Shown one piece after another: positions 53,330 through 61,909 of a stretch of DNA of 64,000 nucleotides. The notes beneath the pieces are model-generated. The model was not told the origin of the DNA. It searched no databases and saw nothing but the letters and a program-made list of their open reading frames with translations. Numbering within the stretch: position 1 is the stretch's first letter; each line of letters begins with the position of its first letter. Position numbers and translations under genes: made by a program. The DNA is from an uncultured Poribacteria bacterium (GTDB lineage Bacteria > Poribacteria > WGA-4E > WGA-3G), in the NCBI GenBank assembly GCA_951828385.1, contig OX639973.1, positions 5,881,200-5,945,199 on the forward strand, in the 5' to 3' direction.

Positions 53330-53700
53330 TTCCTAAAAACCTATGCTTTTCCGTGTGTATGTATGAAAATAATAGGTTTTTAGAGGGATCCTACCCCTTG
53401 TTACGGACACCGTCGTGTCCTAAGCCTGCCCCTAACCCATGGAGAACGCTGCGACGTAGCAGGAGTTAGAGACGGTATGCATGCCACAAAGGAACGCGTG
53501 ACATGGTGGAACCCACAAAGTTAGCACCAAGATGCTAACGCTTTTTTTCTTACGAGTGTCCTCACAATGTCAGGGTTCGTCTCACTCGTCCGTGAACCCT
53601 TTGAGTAGCCCCGACTTGGTTTTTGTCGGATGTGCTTGGTTTTTGCACAACGCTACTCTATGCGGTAAAAGGGAATTGAACCCTTATGAGTGCATCAAGA
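53330..53700. ncRNA. Highly structured intergenic segment (trxA leader or independent RNA)
   Basis: A three-way junction: GAGTAGC/GCTACTC (53602-53608 with 53652-53658) holds two hairpins, CCGAC/GTCGG and TGTGC/GCACA, with the same nine-base loop (TTGGTTTTT on plus, AAAAACCAA on minus). Beside it AGGGTTC/GAACCCT (53573-53579 with 53595-53601) has a loop containing ACTCGT that can pair with ACGAGT at 53552-53557, giving a pseudoknot. The left part has GGACAC-CGTC-GTGTCC (53405-53420). On minus, GGGTTCAATTCCC (53682-53670) fits the tRNA T-arm consensus, but no tRNA body is present. The strand is unresolved. Confidence 0.45.
53520..53549 (+). terminator. Rho-independent terminator, plus strand
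   Basis: GTTAGCA-CCAAGA-TGCTAAC followed by GC and seven T. It terminates plus-strand transcription although no plus-strand gene precedes it. This implies a short plus-strand RNA from the region 53330-53520, or it protects the pao operon from antisense read-through. Confidence 0.7.
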
Positions 53701-53707
53701 CATTAAT

Positions 53708-53737
53708 ATGATACCCTATTTTAAGAAAAATTGCCAA
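53708..53737 (-). promoter_or_regulatory. Minus-strand promoter upstream of trxA
   Basis: Read on minus: TTGGCA (53737-53732), 18-nt spacer, TATCAT (53713-53708). Initiation near 53701 would transcribe the structured segment towards trxA. Confidence 0.5.
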
Positions 53738-53784
53738 TCAATTTTTTTACTTCACCGAGACAATATTTTCTGAAGTTTTTTCTC

Positions 53785-53813
53785 TTGATAAAAAATGTGA
53801 AATATGATATATT
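53785..53813 (+). promoter_or_regulatory. Promoter of the molybdenum hydroxylase operon
   Basis: TTGATA (53785-53790), 17-nt spacer, TATATT (53808-53813). The leader is about 70 nt, with AAGGAGG before the ATG at 53892. Confidence 0.6.
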
Positions 53814-53891
53814 GACGGAAATTGAGAAATAACTAATTCGTCAACCAACGCGATAACCTTAATCTGAACTTACAATTGAAGGAGGCACCGC

Positions 53892-54527
53892 ATGCCTGAT
53901 AAAGAAAAAAAGCAGGGCACGAGCATCTCGCGCCGGAGCTTCTTAAAGGGGGTCGGCACCGGCACTGTTGCTGCAACCGTCGCCCCGAGCGTCTTAATCG
54001 GTGGTGAAAAAGCCGCTGATGCCCAAGAGGGAGACGCTGTTGCCAGTGCAACAATTCAACTCAATATCAACGGAAAGCCATATCAAGTTGAAGTTGAGGC
54101 ACGCACAACTCTCTTGACCGTTTTACGCGACGGGATTGATACGAGCGGGAACAATGTTGATTTGACCGGTGCCAAACTAATATGTGACCGGGGTGAATGT
54201 GGCGGTTGTACCGTCATGGTAGATGGAAAGCCTGTCTACGCTTGCATGATGCTCGCAATGGATGCACAGGACACGCAGATAACAACTGTTGAGGGCTTAG
54301 CAGACGGGGACGATCTGCATCCTGTCCAAGAAGCGTTCATCCAGCACGACGCGCTGATGTGCGGATTCTGCACGCCTGGTTTCGTCGTCTCATCCGCAGC
54401 ACTGTTGAGTGAAAACACAAAACCGACGCTTGAAGAAATTAAAGTCGGTTTGTCCGGCAACACGTGTCGCTGTGGCACCTATCCGTTCATCTTTGATGCT
54501 GTCAAGACTGCATCCAAGAAGATGTAA
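53892..54527 (+). CDS. Molybdenum hydroxylase 2Fe-2S subunit with Tat signal (PaoA-like)
   Basis: 211 aa. Twin-arginine signal SISRRSFLKG (residues 11-20), hydrophobic region and AADAQ cleavage site near 40-44. The plant-ferredoxin-type cluster is CDRGECGGCTV with YAC (about residues 98-120) and the second cluster CGFC...CRC (about 157-196), as in xanthine oxidase-family small subunits. Electron-transfer subunit of an aldehyde or xanthine-type hydroxylase exported folded through TatAC to the periplasm, carrying its partner subunits. First of a three-subunit operon in E. coli PaoABC order reversed for the last two. Confidence 0.93.
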   Translation: MPDKEKKQGTSISRRSFLKGVGTGTVAATVAPSVLIGGEKAADAQEGDAVASATIQLNINGKPYQVEVEARTTLLTVLRDGIDTSGNNVDLTGAKLICDRGECGGCTVMVDGKPVYACMMLAMDAQDTQITTVEGLADGDDLHPVQEAFIQHDALMCGFCTPGFVVSSAALLSENTKPTLEEIKVGLSGNTCRCGTYPFIFDAVKTASKKM

Positions 54528-54617
54528 TTCTATTGCATGACTTGAGAGCAAGTCTCGGCTTGCGAGACGCAAAAGTCTACCGTTCTATTCGAGCGGTCGT
54601 CTATAGGAGGAAAACGC

Positions 54618-56738
54618 ATGGCATCATGGGGAGAAGCAAGTGAATCTCGACTCATCGGCAAACGGATACCCCGTTTGTCAGGTAGGGACAAAGTCACTGG
54701 AAAAGCGAAGTATACTTTTGATATCAATCGACCCGGCTTGCTTTATGGACGGATCTTACGTTCTGAAGTCGCACACGCCAACGTTGTAGGTGTGGACCTC
54801 AGCGAAGCGGAAGCATTGCCCGGTGTCAAAGCCGTTATACAGATTGTTGAAGTTGGAAATAAAATTCGGTACCAAGGGCAAGAGATCGCCGCAGTCGCAG
54901 CGGAAACGGACGACATCGCTAAAGACGCACTCCGACTGATTCATGTCGATCTCGAAGAACTACCTCATGTCGTCACAGAAGCAGACGCGATGGCAGAAGG
55001 CGCGCCGCAAATCCGAGACGATTGGGCAGGGAATCAGAGCGATCCTAACGTCAGAGAAGAAGGCGACCTTGCGGGCGGATTTGCCCAAGCCGCCGTTGAG
55101 GTAGAGGCTACCTATCACGCACCTGTCCAGACACACGTCTGTTTGGAAACACACGGGCATGTTGCGGAATGGGAAGATGAACAGAATCTAACCGTTTGGG
55201 CATCTACACAAGGCGTTTTTGGGGTCCGTAACGATTTAGCTGGCTCTTTTAATCTACCCGCAAACCAGGTCCGAGTCATCACAGAGCACATGGGCGGGGG
55301 TTTCGGTAGCAAATTCGGACCCGGTGTCGAAGGGCGGACTGCCGCGGACTTGGCACGTATCACTGGTAGACCCGTCAAGTTGATGCTCACTCGGAAAGCG
55401 GAGCACCTCGTCGCTGGTAACCGTCCGTCGATGACACAGCATGTACGTGCAGGCGCGACGGGCGACGGAAGGCTCATCGCTTACGATATGAAAGGACACG
55501 GGACAGGCGGTATCTCCAGCGGTGCCGGTTTCCAAGCGCCTTACGTCTATCATGTACCAAACCGGCGTGCTGAAAGAGTGAACGTCGCTGTCAATGTCGG
55601 CAACCAACGCGCGATGCGGGCACCTGGGCATCCACAAGGCGCGTTCGCTATGGATTCCTTGATGGATGAACTCGCCGAGAAACTCGGAATGAATCCATTG
55701 GAATTCCGACGTATCAACGATCCAAATGAAACTCGACAAGCACAGTATACCCTCGGCGCTCAAGAAATTGGATGGCACCGCCGTAACAACGTTCCCGGCT
55801 CTGGTAAAGGCGTGAAAAAACGCGGCATGGGTGTTGGTAGCGGTCAATGGGGCGGTGGCGGCGGACGTGGCACACAAGCACGTGTCACCATCAATTCGGA
55901 TGGCACTGTCGAAGCGGTCACTGGAACACAGGACATCGGCACCGGTATCCGAACCGCAATCGCAATGATTGTTGCTGAGGAATTCGGACTTGCACCGACC
56001 GATATTATGGTAAAGGTTGGTGATAGTGGACCTGGATTGCCCTCTGGCGGCAGTGGCGGTAGTCAGACAACGGCATCTGTCGCACCGGTTATCAAAACCG
56101 CTGCAGCGGCGGCAAAACAGAAATTGTTTGAGCGTATCGCGCCACAGTTGAATGCACCTGTCGGAGACCTACGCGTCGGTAACCGCACGATTTATGTCGT
56201 TTCTGATAGAACGAAGACGATTAAGTGGGAACTCGCGACCGGACAACTCGGTATGGACAGCATCAGTGAAGGTGGAGAGTGGGATGAAGAACTCCGTCAA
56301 GGCGGGGTCGCTGGCACACAGTTCGCTGAAGTTGAAGTTGATACCGAAATAGGTGAAGTCAGAGTTATCAAAATTGTCGCCGTTCAAGATTGCGGATTGG
56401 CGATTAACCGCTTGACGACAGAGAGCCAAATTAATGGCGGTGTCATCATGGGGTTGGGACAAGCGCTCCTTGAAGAACGGTTCATGGACGCACTGACCGG
56501 TCGAATGCTCAACGCAAACCTTGAGGATTACAAAGTCCCCGGAACTTTTGAGATTCCTGAGATTAAATCCATCGTTTTTGATACGCATCGAAAGGTTACA
56601 GGGGTCGGTGAACCGCCCTGTATTCCAACACCGGGTGCTATCGCGAACGCCGTCTATAACGCCATTGGCGTACGGATTCGGGAATTGCCCATCACACCCG
56701 ATAAGATTCTCACCGCGCTTGCCGAGAAGAAGGCATAA
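54618..56738 (+). CDS. Molybdenum hydroxylase large (molybdopterin-binding) subunit (PaoC-like)
   Basis: 706 aa, GGAGG before the ATG. Residues 10-115 are the Ald_Xan_dh N-terminal domain (IGKRIPRLSGRDKVTGKAKYT). Then come the Mo-binding segments THVCLETHG, EHMGGGFGSKFGPG (about 224-237) and GGSGGSQTTASVAPV (about 476-490), and the terminal VGEPPCIPTPGAIANAVYNAIG (about 659-680) with the catalytic Glu. It binds Mo-molybdopterin and hydroxylates aldehydes or heterocycles. It lacks its own Tat signal, so it needs the FeS subunit for export. Substrate unknown. Confidence 0.93.
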   Translation: MASWGEASESRLIGKRIPRLSGRDKVTGKAKYTFDINRPGLLYGRILRSEVAHANVVGVDLSEAEALPGVKAVIQIVEVGNKIRYQGQEIAAVAAETDDIAKDALRLIHVDLEELPHVVTEADAMAEGAPQIRDDWAGNQSDPNVREEGDLAGGFAQAAVEVEATYHAPVQTHVCLETHGHVAEWEDEQNLTVWASTQGVFGVRNDLAGSFNLPANQVRVITEHMGGGFGSKFGPGVEGRTAADLARITGRPVKLMLTRKAEHLVAGNRPSMTQHVRAGATGDGRLIAYDMKGHGTGGISSGAGFQAPYVYHVPNRRAERVNVAVNVGNQRAMRAPGHPQGAFAMDSLMDELAEKLGMNPLEFRRINDPNETRQAQYTLGAQEIGWHRRNNVPGSGKGVKKRGMGVGSGQWGGGGGRGTQARVTINSDGTVEAVTGTQDIGTGIRTAIAMIVAEEFGLAPTDIMVKVGDSGPGLPSGGSGGSQTTASVAPVIKTAAAAAKQKLFERIAPQLNAPVGDLRVGNRTIYVVSDRTKTIKWELATGQLGMDSISEGGEWDEELRQGGVAGTQFAEVEVDTEIGEVRVIKIVAVQDCGLAINRLTTESQINGGVIMGLGQALLEERFMDALTGRMLNANLEDYKVPGTFEIPEIKSIVFDTHRKVTGVGEPPCIPTPGAIANAVYNAIGVRIRELPITPDKILTALAEKKA

Positions 56739-56749
56739 GGAGGTAAGCA

Positions 56750-57730
56750 ATGGAAAAATTTAGTTATGTCAACGCCACCAGTCTTGAACAGGTCACCGCA
56801 CTACTGAGCGACAGTGGATGGGGCGAAGTGATGCTTATCGCCGGCGGCACGGATCTGCTCGCTGAACTCAAGGAGTACGTTGAGACACCAAAGACGCTCG
56901 TTAACCTCAAAACGTTGCCCGGAATGGATGCCATCGAAGCAGACGCATCAGGGTTAAAAATCGGCGCGTTAGCCACCGTTGCAGACATTGCCAGACATCC
57001 GACGATCCAGCAGCATTACACCGTCTTAGCACAAGCCGCCGGGTCTGTTGCTACACCGCAGATTCGGAACGTCGGGACACTCGGCGGAAATCTCTGTCAA
57101 CGTCCACGATGCTGGTATTATCGCGATGAAAGCACCGATTGTCTGAAAAAAGGTGGAGACATCTGTTATGCAGTTGATGGCTTGAGCAAATATCACGCAA
57201 TCCTCGGCGGGGACCCTGTTTACATTGTGCATCCTTCGGACATCGCCCCTGCCCTTATTGCGCTGGGCGCATCGCTCAAGATCGTTGGACCCGAAGGCGA
57301 GAAAACGATGTCGCTTGAGGAGTTCTTCACCTTACCTGCAGCGAACCCATTCCGTGAAAACGTGCTTGAACCCAATGAAATCGTCGTTGAAGTCCAGGTC
57401 CCCCCGGCTAAACCCAATACCAAGAGTTTCTATCTCAAAGCACGCGAGAAAGGTGCCCCCGACTTCGCATTAGCAAGTGTGGCAGGGGTCTTTGAGATGG
57501 ACGGAAAAACCTGTAAATCTGCCAGTGTCGTTCTTGGCGGTGTCGCACCTGCGCCGTGGCGTTCTAAGGAAGCAGAAGCCGCACTTACCGGTAAGATGGT
57601 TGATGACACGGTCAGTAAACAGGCAGGGGCGGATGCTGTCAAGGACGCACAACCTTTGAACGACAACGCCTATAAGGTAACCTTAACACAGAACCTCATC
57701 AGCCGCGCCGCTATGATGGCCGCAAGCTAA
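56750..57730 (+). CDS. Molybdenum hydroxylase FAD subunit (PaoB-like)
   Basis: 326 aa. FAD-binding motifs LIAGGTDLLAELK (about residues 28-40) and IRNVGTLGGNLCQRPRCWYYR (about 104-124). The Cys set in CQRPRCWYYR...CLKKGGDIC (about 116-141) resembles the extra 4Fe-4S site of PaoB. A C-terminal CO_deh_flav_C domain (about 215-320) follows. It passes electrons from the FeS subunit to the acceptor. AAGGAGG before the ATG; 11 nt after the large subunit. Confidence 0.92.
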   Translation: MEKFSYVNATSLEQVTALLSDSGWGEVMLIAGGTDLLAELKEYVETPKTLVNLKTLPGMDAIEADASGLKIGALATVADIARHPTIQQHYTVLAQAAGSVATPQIRNVGTLGGNLCQRPRCWYYRDESTDCLKKGGDICYAVDGLSKYHAILGGDPVYIVHPSDIAPALIALGASLKIVGPEGEKTMSLEEFFTLPAANPFRENVLEPNEIVVEVQVPPAKPNTKSFYLKAREKGAPDFALASVAGVFEMDGKTCKSASVVLGGVAPAPWRSKEAEAALTGKMVDDTVSKQAGADAVKDAQPLNDNAYKVTLTQNLISRAAMMAAS

Positions 57731-57746
57731 AGAAAGGAGCATTAAT

Positions 57747-57986
57747 ATGTTAGACGGAAAAGCTCTTCCGATCTTTAAGCGTCCGATATGCCAGAACCTC
57801 CGGACGAAGGCAATTTACATTCCGGGCGGCAATTTGCAGAACCTTGTTGAAAACAACCCCGGTTCGCACTACTGGTGCAACTGCACCATGCAAGTCGTAG
57901 GCCCCGACGATCAGTTCGTGTCGCCAGACGCTTGCAAGCAGTCGCGTAACTGTTTTGCTCCCGTTGGCGGAAAGCCGGTGGTATAA
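57747..57986 (+). CDS. Small Cys-rich protein, last gene of the molybdenum operon
   Basis: 79 aa, with AAAGGAG 8 nt before the ATG and the strong terminator right after it, so it is very likely real. It has six Cys: PICQNLRTK near the N-terminus, then YWCNCTMQVVGPDDQFVSPDACKQSRNCF. The CxC...Cx5C spacing suggests metal or FeS binding. No membrane segment or signal. No family recognised; a role in maturation of, or electron transfer with, the preceding enzyme is inference from the operon. Confidence 0.75.
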   Translation: MLDGKALPIFKRPICQNLRTKAIYIPGGNLQNLVENNPGSHYWCNCTMQVVGPDDQFVSPDACKQSRNCFAPVGGKPVV

Positions 57987-57998
57987 TCGCATAACCCA

Positions 57999-58041
57999 CG
58001 AAAAAGGGCAGTCAACATGTTATACTGACTGCCCTTTTTCG
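57999..58041. terminator. Strong bidirectional terminator
   Basis: Perfect 16-bp arms CGAAAAAGGGCAGTCA (57999-58014) and complement (58026-58041) with an 11-nt loop. The T-run and A-run lie on either side, so it works on both strands. It closes the molybdenum enzyme operon. Confidence 0.9.
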
Positions 58042-58144
58042 CCGGGCTTGTGAATTATGCGATTATTCACAGTGTTGTTGAACCGCATCAAAAACCCGAT
58101 TTTGACAACGGAAAAATCGGTGCGAAAACCTAATAGTTAAAAAA

Positions 58145-58597
58145 ATGAAATCTTTGATGCAATGGATACATGTCGGATCCGTCGTTCTGATGGTAGGAGG
58201 GTTCTTCTTTTTTCGCGTTGTTTTTCTCCCGATTGCTAACCGTTACCCTGAGTCAGAATCGTTAATCGCATCAGCATTGCGACGTTTCAGTGGTATTGTT
58301 TGGACAACCTTGTTAACAGTCCTCATATCCGGGTTGTATAACTTTATTACCTTTTTTCGTGGCGCACGTGCCGATGCCACTATTGACCCTGTTGTTTCAG
58401 ATTACTCGCTCTACATCTTCGTCTTAGGCATCAAACTCTTCATCGTCTTTCTAATATTTACGTTAGCGATTGCCCTAACATTCCCATATCCAGTGTTTGG
58501 CGTGTACCAAAAGAAACCGGCACCGTGGCTCAACCTCACAGTAATTTTAGGATTGATAGTTATCTTCTTATCTGCGTATTTACGCCGATTGGGTTAA
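58145..58597 (+). CDS. Four-TM membrane protein, CopD/DUF2269-like
   Basis: 150 aa, four membrane helices (about residues 10-30, 50-72, 92-115 and 128-146). N-terminal WIHVGSVVLMVGGFFFFRVVF with an intramembrane His resembles CopD- and DUF2269-type proteins, which often bind haem or copper. No ribosome-binding site is obvious. Single gene between two terminator/repeat regions. Confidence 0.7.
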   Translation: MKSLMQWIHVGSVVLMVGGFFFFRVVFLPIANRYPESESLIASALRRFSGIVWTTLLTVLISGLYNFITFFRGARADATIDPVVSDYSLYIFVLGIKLFIVFLIFTLAIALTFPYPVFGVYQKKPAPWLNLTVILGLIVIFLSAYLRRLG

Positions 58598-58618
58598 AAA
58601 ATTTATTAAACCATAAGC

Positions 58619-58738
58619 GTCAATTTAAGAAAAAATAACCGTCGCGGCCCCAGAAAAGGAGGCGCTGTTTTGCGGCGTACCCGCCCAGATGCGATCTGCA
58701 TCGAAACTGCGCCGGATTTTACACAGAAACCTTGAAGA
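58619..58738 (+). repeat. Dispersed intergenic repeat, copy B
   Basis: Second copy of the 42844-42932 sequence, with 33 bp inserted (TGCGGCGTACCCGCCCAGAT and on) that form a GATGC/GCATC hairpin. The flanks after AAACCTTGAAGA differ. Confidence 0.7.
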
Positions 58739-58783
58739 TTTCAAAACCTTCTTCAGTCCCGTATGAGGTTTAACAAATAAATT

Positions 58784-58865
58784 GGGTAATTGTGGCTAAG
58801 CGACGTGCGATGAATCGCACTACTACGAACCGATCTGCTTGTCATCACACGTCTCAGAATTACCC
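58784..58865. other. Hairpin-rich segment upstream of the PhyH gene
   Basis: GGGTAATT (58784-58791) pairs with AATTACCC (58858-58865) and encloses GTGCGAT-GA-ATCGCAC (58805-58820). A tRNA was considered and excluded. It could be a remnant element or a leader. Confidence 0.4.
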
Positions 58866-58921
58866 GATTAAATTCTTAATCTTCATTAGGGACGGTATGT
58901 TTATAACAGCTGGAGGAAAAA

Positions 58922-59740
58922 ATGGCAGTTTTGAGTTCCGAGGATCGCACTTTTTGGGAAGAAAACGGCTATGTCGTTATCCACGACGCAGCACCCCCTG
59001 AATTAATTCAGAACGCAGCGCAGGCAGTTTGGGACTTTCTTGAAATGGATGCTAACGATCCTGAGAGTTGGTACCCTGACCCGCCTCGCAAAAGCATCAT
59101 GGTGGAAATCTATCAGCACCCAGCTTTGTGGGCAACTCGCCAGTTTCCACGCGTCCATCAGGCTTTCGCCGAAATTTGGGACAACGAGAAATTATGGGTG
59201 AGTTTCGATCGCGCCAGCATGAGTCCACCCAATATCGCAGATAAATTTGAACGCACAAACTTAGGACTCCATTGGGATATGTCCGTGGAGGTCCCCGTCC
59301 GATTCCACGTGCAAGGGGTTCTCTATCTTACAGATACCGCAGCCAACCAAGGCGCGTTCACCTGTGTACCCGGGTTCCATAATAAGATTGATGAATGGAT
59401 AGAAAACCTCCCATCCCATGCGGATCCAAGACATCAGGATTTAGAAGCACTCGGCACAATGCCTGTCCCCGGTAAAGCAGGAGACCTTGTTATTTGGCAC
59501 AGCGCATTGCCCCACAGTGCCGGCATTAATACTGCCGATGCTCCTCGCGTCGTTCAATACATTACCATGACTCCGACAGGTGAGGCGAATCCGGAAGCAC
59601 GCGAGCGACGCATCAATGCTTGGAAAGAACGCATGGCAGGCTTTGGCGGTGAACGCGCGGAAAAGGAACATGAATTAGGTGAAACCGCATACCTCACCGA
59701 ACTTGGCAAAAGGCTGCTGGGGCTTGAGACGTGGGGATGA
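58922..59740 (+). CDS. Phytanoyl-CoA dioxygenase (PhyH) family protein
   Basis: 272 aa, Fe(II)/2-oxoglutarate-dependent oxygenase fold. The iron ligands are HWD in LGLHWDMS (about residues 116-123) and the distal His in LPHSAGIN (about 196-203), with the 2-oxoglutarate Arg in PRVVQYITM. GAGG lies before the ATG. The family hydroxylates varied small molecules, so the substrate is open. Followed by an FkbM methyltransferase with ATGA overlap, a pairing that suggests tailoring of a metabolite or lipid. Confidence 0.9.
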   Translation: MAVLSSEDRTFWEENGYVVIHDAAPPELIQNAAQAVWDFLEMDANDPESWYPDPPRKSIMVEIYQHPALWATRQFPRVHQAFAEIWDNEKLWVSFDRASMSPPNIADKFERTNLGLHWDMSVEVPVRFHVQGVLYLTDTAANQGAFTCVPGFHNKIDEWIENLPSHADPRHQDLEALGTMPVPGKAGDLVIWHSALPHSAGINTADAPRVVQYITMTPTGEANPEARERRINAWKERMAGFGGERAEKEHELGETAYLTELGKRLLGLETWG

Positions 59741-60612
59741 ACCCGCAACTCAACTCTCTTATCCGCGGGTATCTCCGATGGTGCCCAATCACTGATGGAA
59801 AAAGACGGCTCTTGAATCTAACCAGAGATTGGATTACACCGGAAAATCCGATTGCTACGTTTGAAACCAAGTATCAATTCCGACTGAAAGCTAACTTGGT
59901 GAACCCGGAGCATCAATATCTCTATTTTTACGGCACACATGACGAAAGATATATCGTTACCAAACTCCTGAAGATAATCAAACCGGGCGATATCTGTTGG
60001 GACATCGGCGCGAACATCGGATTCTATACTTGCCTGCTCGCTTCGCTGGTTGCGGACAACGGGGCAGTCATAGCGTTTGAACCTGCGTCGCGTACCTGCG
60101 GTTACCTCCATGAAAATGTTTCTCTAAACCAATTTACAAACGTTACTGTCGTCAACAAAGGTCTCGGCGACAGACAGGAACAGCGACACCTCCACTATGC
60201 CGAAGCAGGACTTGCCGAAGGGACTGCTTCACTAAAGTATGCTGACGGACGCGCAGCATCAGAACGCGTAACACTTGACACGATTGACAACCTTTTTTCC
60301 GAACTATCGGCTCCGAATTTTGTCAAAATTGATGTAGAAGGGTATCAGTTAGAAGTATTGAAAGGTGGTGCATACTACTTAAAGACGCACGCACCGCTCT
60401 TAATGGCAGAACTCAAAGATGTTGGCGAAACAAACCGTGAGACTTTCGCGGAAATTGAAGATTACGTCACAGATTTGGGGTATCAACTCTATGAAATCAG
60501 GAAACATTCTATCCGACGATGTAACACGCTCTCTGACACAACCCAAAGGAATTTCTTCCTTGTCAAAGAGCACTCCTGTGCCTTTTCCAGAATGTTACCG
60601 TGGCTGAGGTAA
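59737..60612 (+). CDS. FkbM family methyltransferase
   Basis: 291 aa; the ATG overlaps the PhyH stop (ATGA). AdoMet motif I ICWDIGANIGFYTCLLA (about residues 86-102), then AFEPASRTCGYLHENV, NKGLGDRQEQ and FVKIDVEGYQLEVLKGG (about 196-212) and LMAELKD match Methyltransf_21/FkbM. O-methylation of a sugar or polyketide is the usual role. Confidence 0.9.
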   Translation: MNPQLNSLIRGYLRWCPITDGKRRLLNLTRDWITPENPIATFETKYQFRLKANLVNPEHQYLYFYGTHDERYIVTKLLKIIKPGDICWDIGANIGFYTCLLASLVADNGAVIAFEPASRTCGYLHENVSLNQFTNVTVVNKGLGDRQEQRHLHYAEAGLAEGTASLKYADGRAASERVTLDTIDNLFSELSAPNFVKIDVEGYQLEVLKGGAYYLKTHAPLLMAELKDVGETNRETFAEIEDYVTDLGYQLYEIRKHSIRRCNTLSDTTQRNFFLVKEHSCAFSRMLPWLR

Positions 60613-60711
60613 CCTAAGACCCCTCTTCTATGAACCATGGCAACATTTTCTGGATAGCATTTGCGAAATTGCGCGGGACAAATCAGGCAAAAAACATAGG
60701 AGGTTTTTGTC

Positions 60712-61578
60712 ATGAGATATAACATCTGTGGTATAACCAGCAAGCCACGCTTGCAATTCAAGATTTTCCTGCTAATTGGAATGCTCCTTGGCTGTTCTGT
60801 CGCAACGTGGGCAGAAGCACCTGAAGTGTTTCTCTATTACGATGAAAATTACGGTTTTAACCCCGATGGATGGGGTGATTGGAAGTCGACAAAGAAGATT
60901 GAAGATGCAGTTATGGCTGAATTGGAGGCCGAAAAAGTCGGCTTTGTTGTCGGGAACGCAGACGAGTTCCTCGCCTATATGGAAGAGAATCCAGAGGGCG
61001 TTATTGTTTCCCCAATCATAGTTCCCGAAATCGTCTACACAATCGGCATGAAGGATGACAGTCCGATGGAGAACTTTCTGTTCGGCGGTGGCGTGCTCAT
61101 CTATTCTGGGGATACGCCGTTCTATGCTGTTGGAAAGAAAGACGCACCCGGTCAGAAGATTGTCCCGGGCAATCAAGGTGTAATGGATGTGCTCAACTTT
61201 ACAGCACAGTACATCACAACCACCGCTGCCGCTGTCAAACCGACCGACGAGGGGAAAAAACTGATTCCCAGCTTGGAACCCTTTAATCCAAATCGTCCGG
61301 GACTGATCAACGTGTTGGAAGCGGAGAAGTGCGACCCAATCGAAGTCTATGCTGAAGCCGGAAACTCAGCGGATCCGATCCTCTTTGCCGCACCGGATAT
61401 GAAAGGCTATTTCGTTCACTTCCACATGGAAACACTCGGTAATAAGCCAGACGATTATCTCGCACAGGTCGGATTGGAAATCGGCGAGCTTTTGGTCAAT
61501 CGGTTTGGCGAATTGTTAGACGTTGAACCCCAAGGAAAACTAACAACGACGTGGGGTAACCTCAAATCCGTTAAGTAA
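60712..61578 (+). CDS. Secreted protein, unknown
   Basis: 288 aa; GGAGG 8 nt before the ATG. A long basic n-region is followed by a signal (FKIFLLIGMLLGCSVATWA|EAPE). The mature part has alternating helices and strands (VMAELEAEKVGFVVGNADEFLAYM, GGVLIYSGDTPFYAVGKKD, YFVHFHMETLG) suggestive of an alpha/beta fold of the glutamine-amidotransferase-like or ThuA-like kind, but no catalytic motif is clear. Followed by a terminator. Confidence 0.75.
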   Translation: MRYNICGITSKPRLQFKIFLLIGMLLGCSVATWAEAPEVFLYYDENYGFNPDGWGDWKSTKKIEDAVMAELEAEKVGFVVGNADEFLAYMEENPEGVIVSPIIVPEIVYTIGMKDDSPMENFLFGGGVLIYSGDTPFYAVGKKDAPGQKIVPGNQGVMDVLNFTAQYITTTAAAVKPTDEGKKLIPSLEPFNPNRPGLINVLEAEKCDPIEVYAEAGNSADPILFAAPDMKGYFVHFHMETLGNKPDDYLAQVGLEIGELLVNRFGELLDVEPQGKLTTTWGNLKSVK

Positions 61579-61607
61579 AGTACCTGTTGATAATAGTTCA
61601 TTGTATT

Positions 61608-61655
61608 TAGCCACGGATTTGCTTCTCCATCTTGGAAACTGCGGATCCGTGGCTA
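61608..61655 (+). terminator. Long-loop hairpin after the 60712 gene
   Basis: TAGCCACGGAT (61608-61618) and ATCCGTGGCTA (61645-61655), 11 bp perfect, 26-nt loop, followed by ATATTATAG. A terminator or dispersed repeat; the weak T-run lowers confidence. Confidence 0.45.
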
Positions 61656-61909
61656 ATATTATAGTGAAGCCCATAAATAAGTGGACATCTTTGTAGCATA
61701 AACTTCCAGTTTGTGCCAGTCTGAATGCCTGTCATAGGTATTCAGACTGTTTGAGAGTGCCCAATTAACTATAGGTTTTACTATAACAGACCAGATTCAT
61801 GTATAGAACTTGCGCCCTTGGTTCACAAGTCCCCCTGATAAGGCGGATTTAGGGGGTTAAAAATTCCGACGTGTGCTAAATGTGCCTAAGTTCTGATGGG
61901 CTAATGCTG
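61656..61909. other. Intergenic region with a CCCCCT/AGGGGG hairpin
   Basis: No gene. CCCCCT (61831-61836) pairs with AGGGGG (61851-61856) around GATAAGGCGGATTT, a common dispersed intergenic hairpin style. Confidence 0.45.

Noticed and set aside
53600-53700. tRNA or permuted tmRNA gene
   Set aside because: The T-arm consensus is present, but the acceptor 5' strand (GCGGTAA on minus), D-arm and anticodon arm or tag-peptide frame are missing.
58784-58865. Possible tRNA because of an 8-bp closing stem and inner hairpin
   Set aside because: No T-loop or D-loop consensus and the inner hairpin is in the wrong place.
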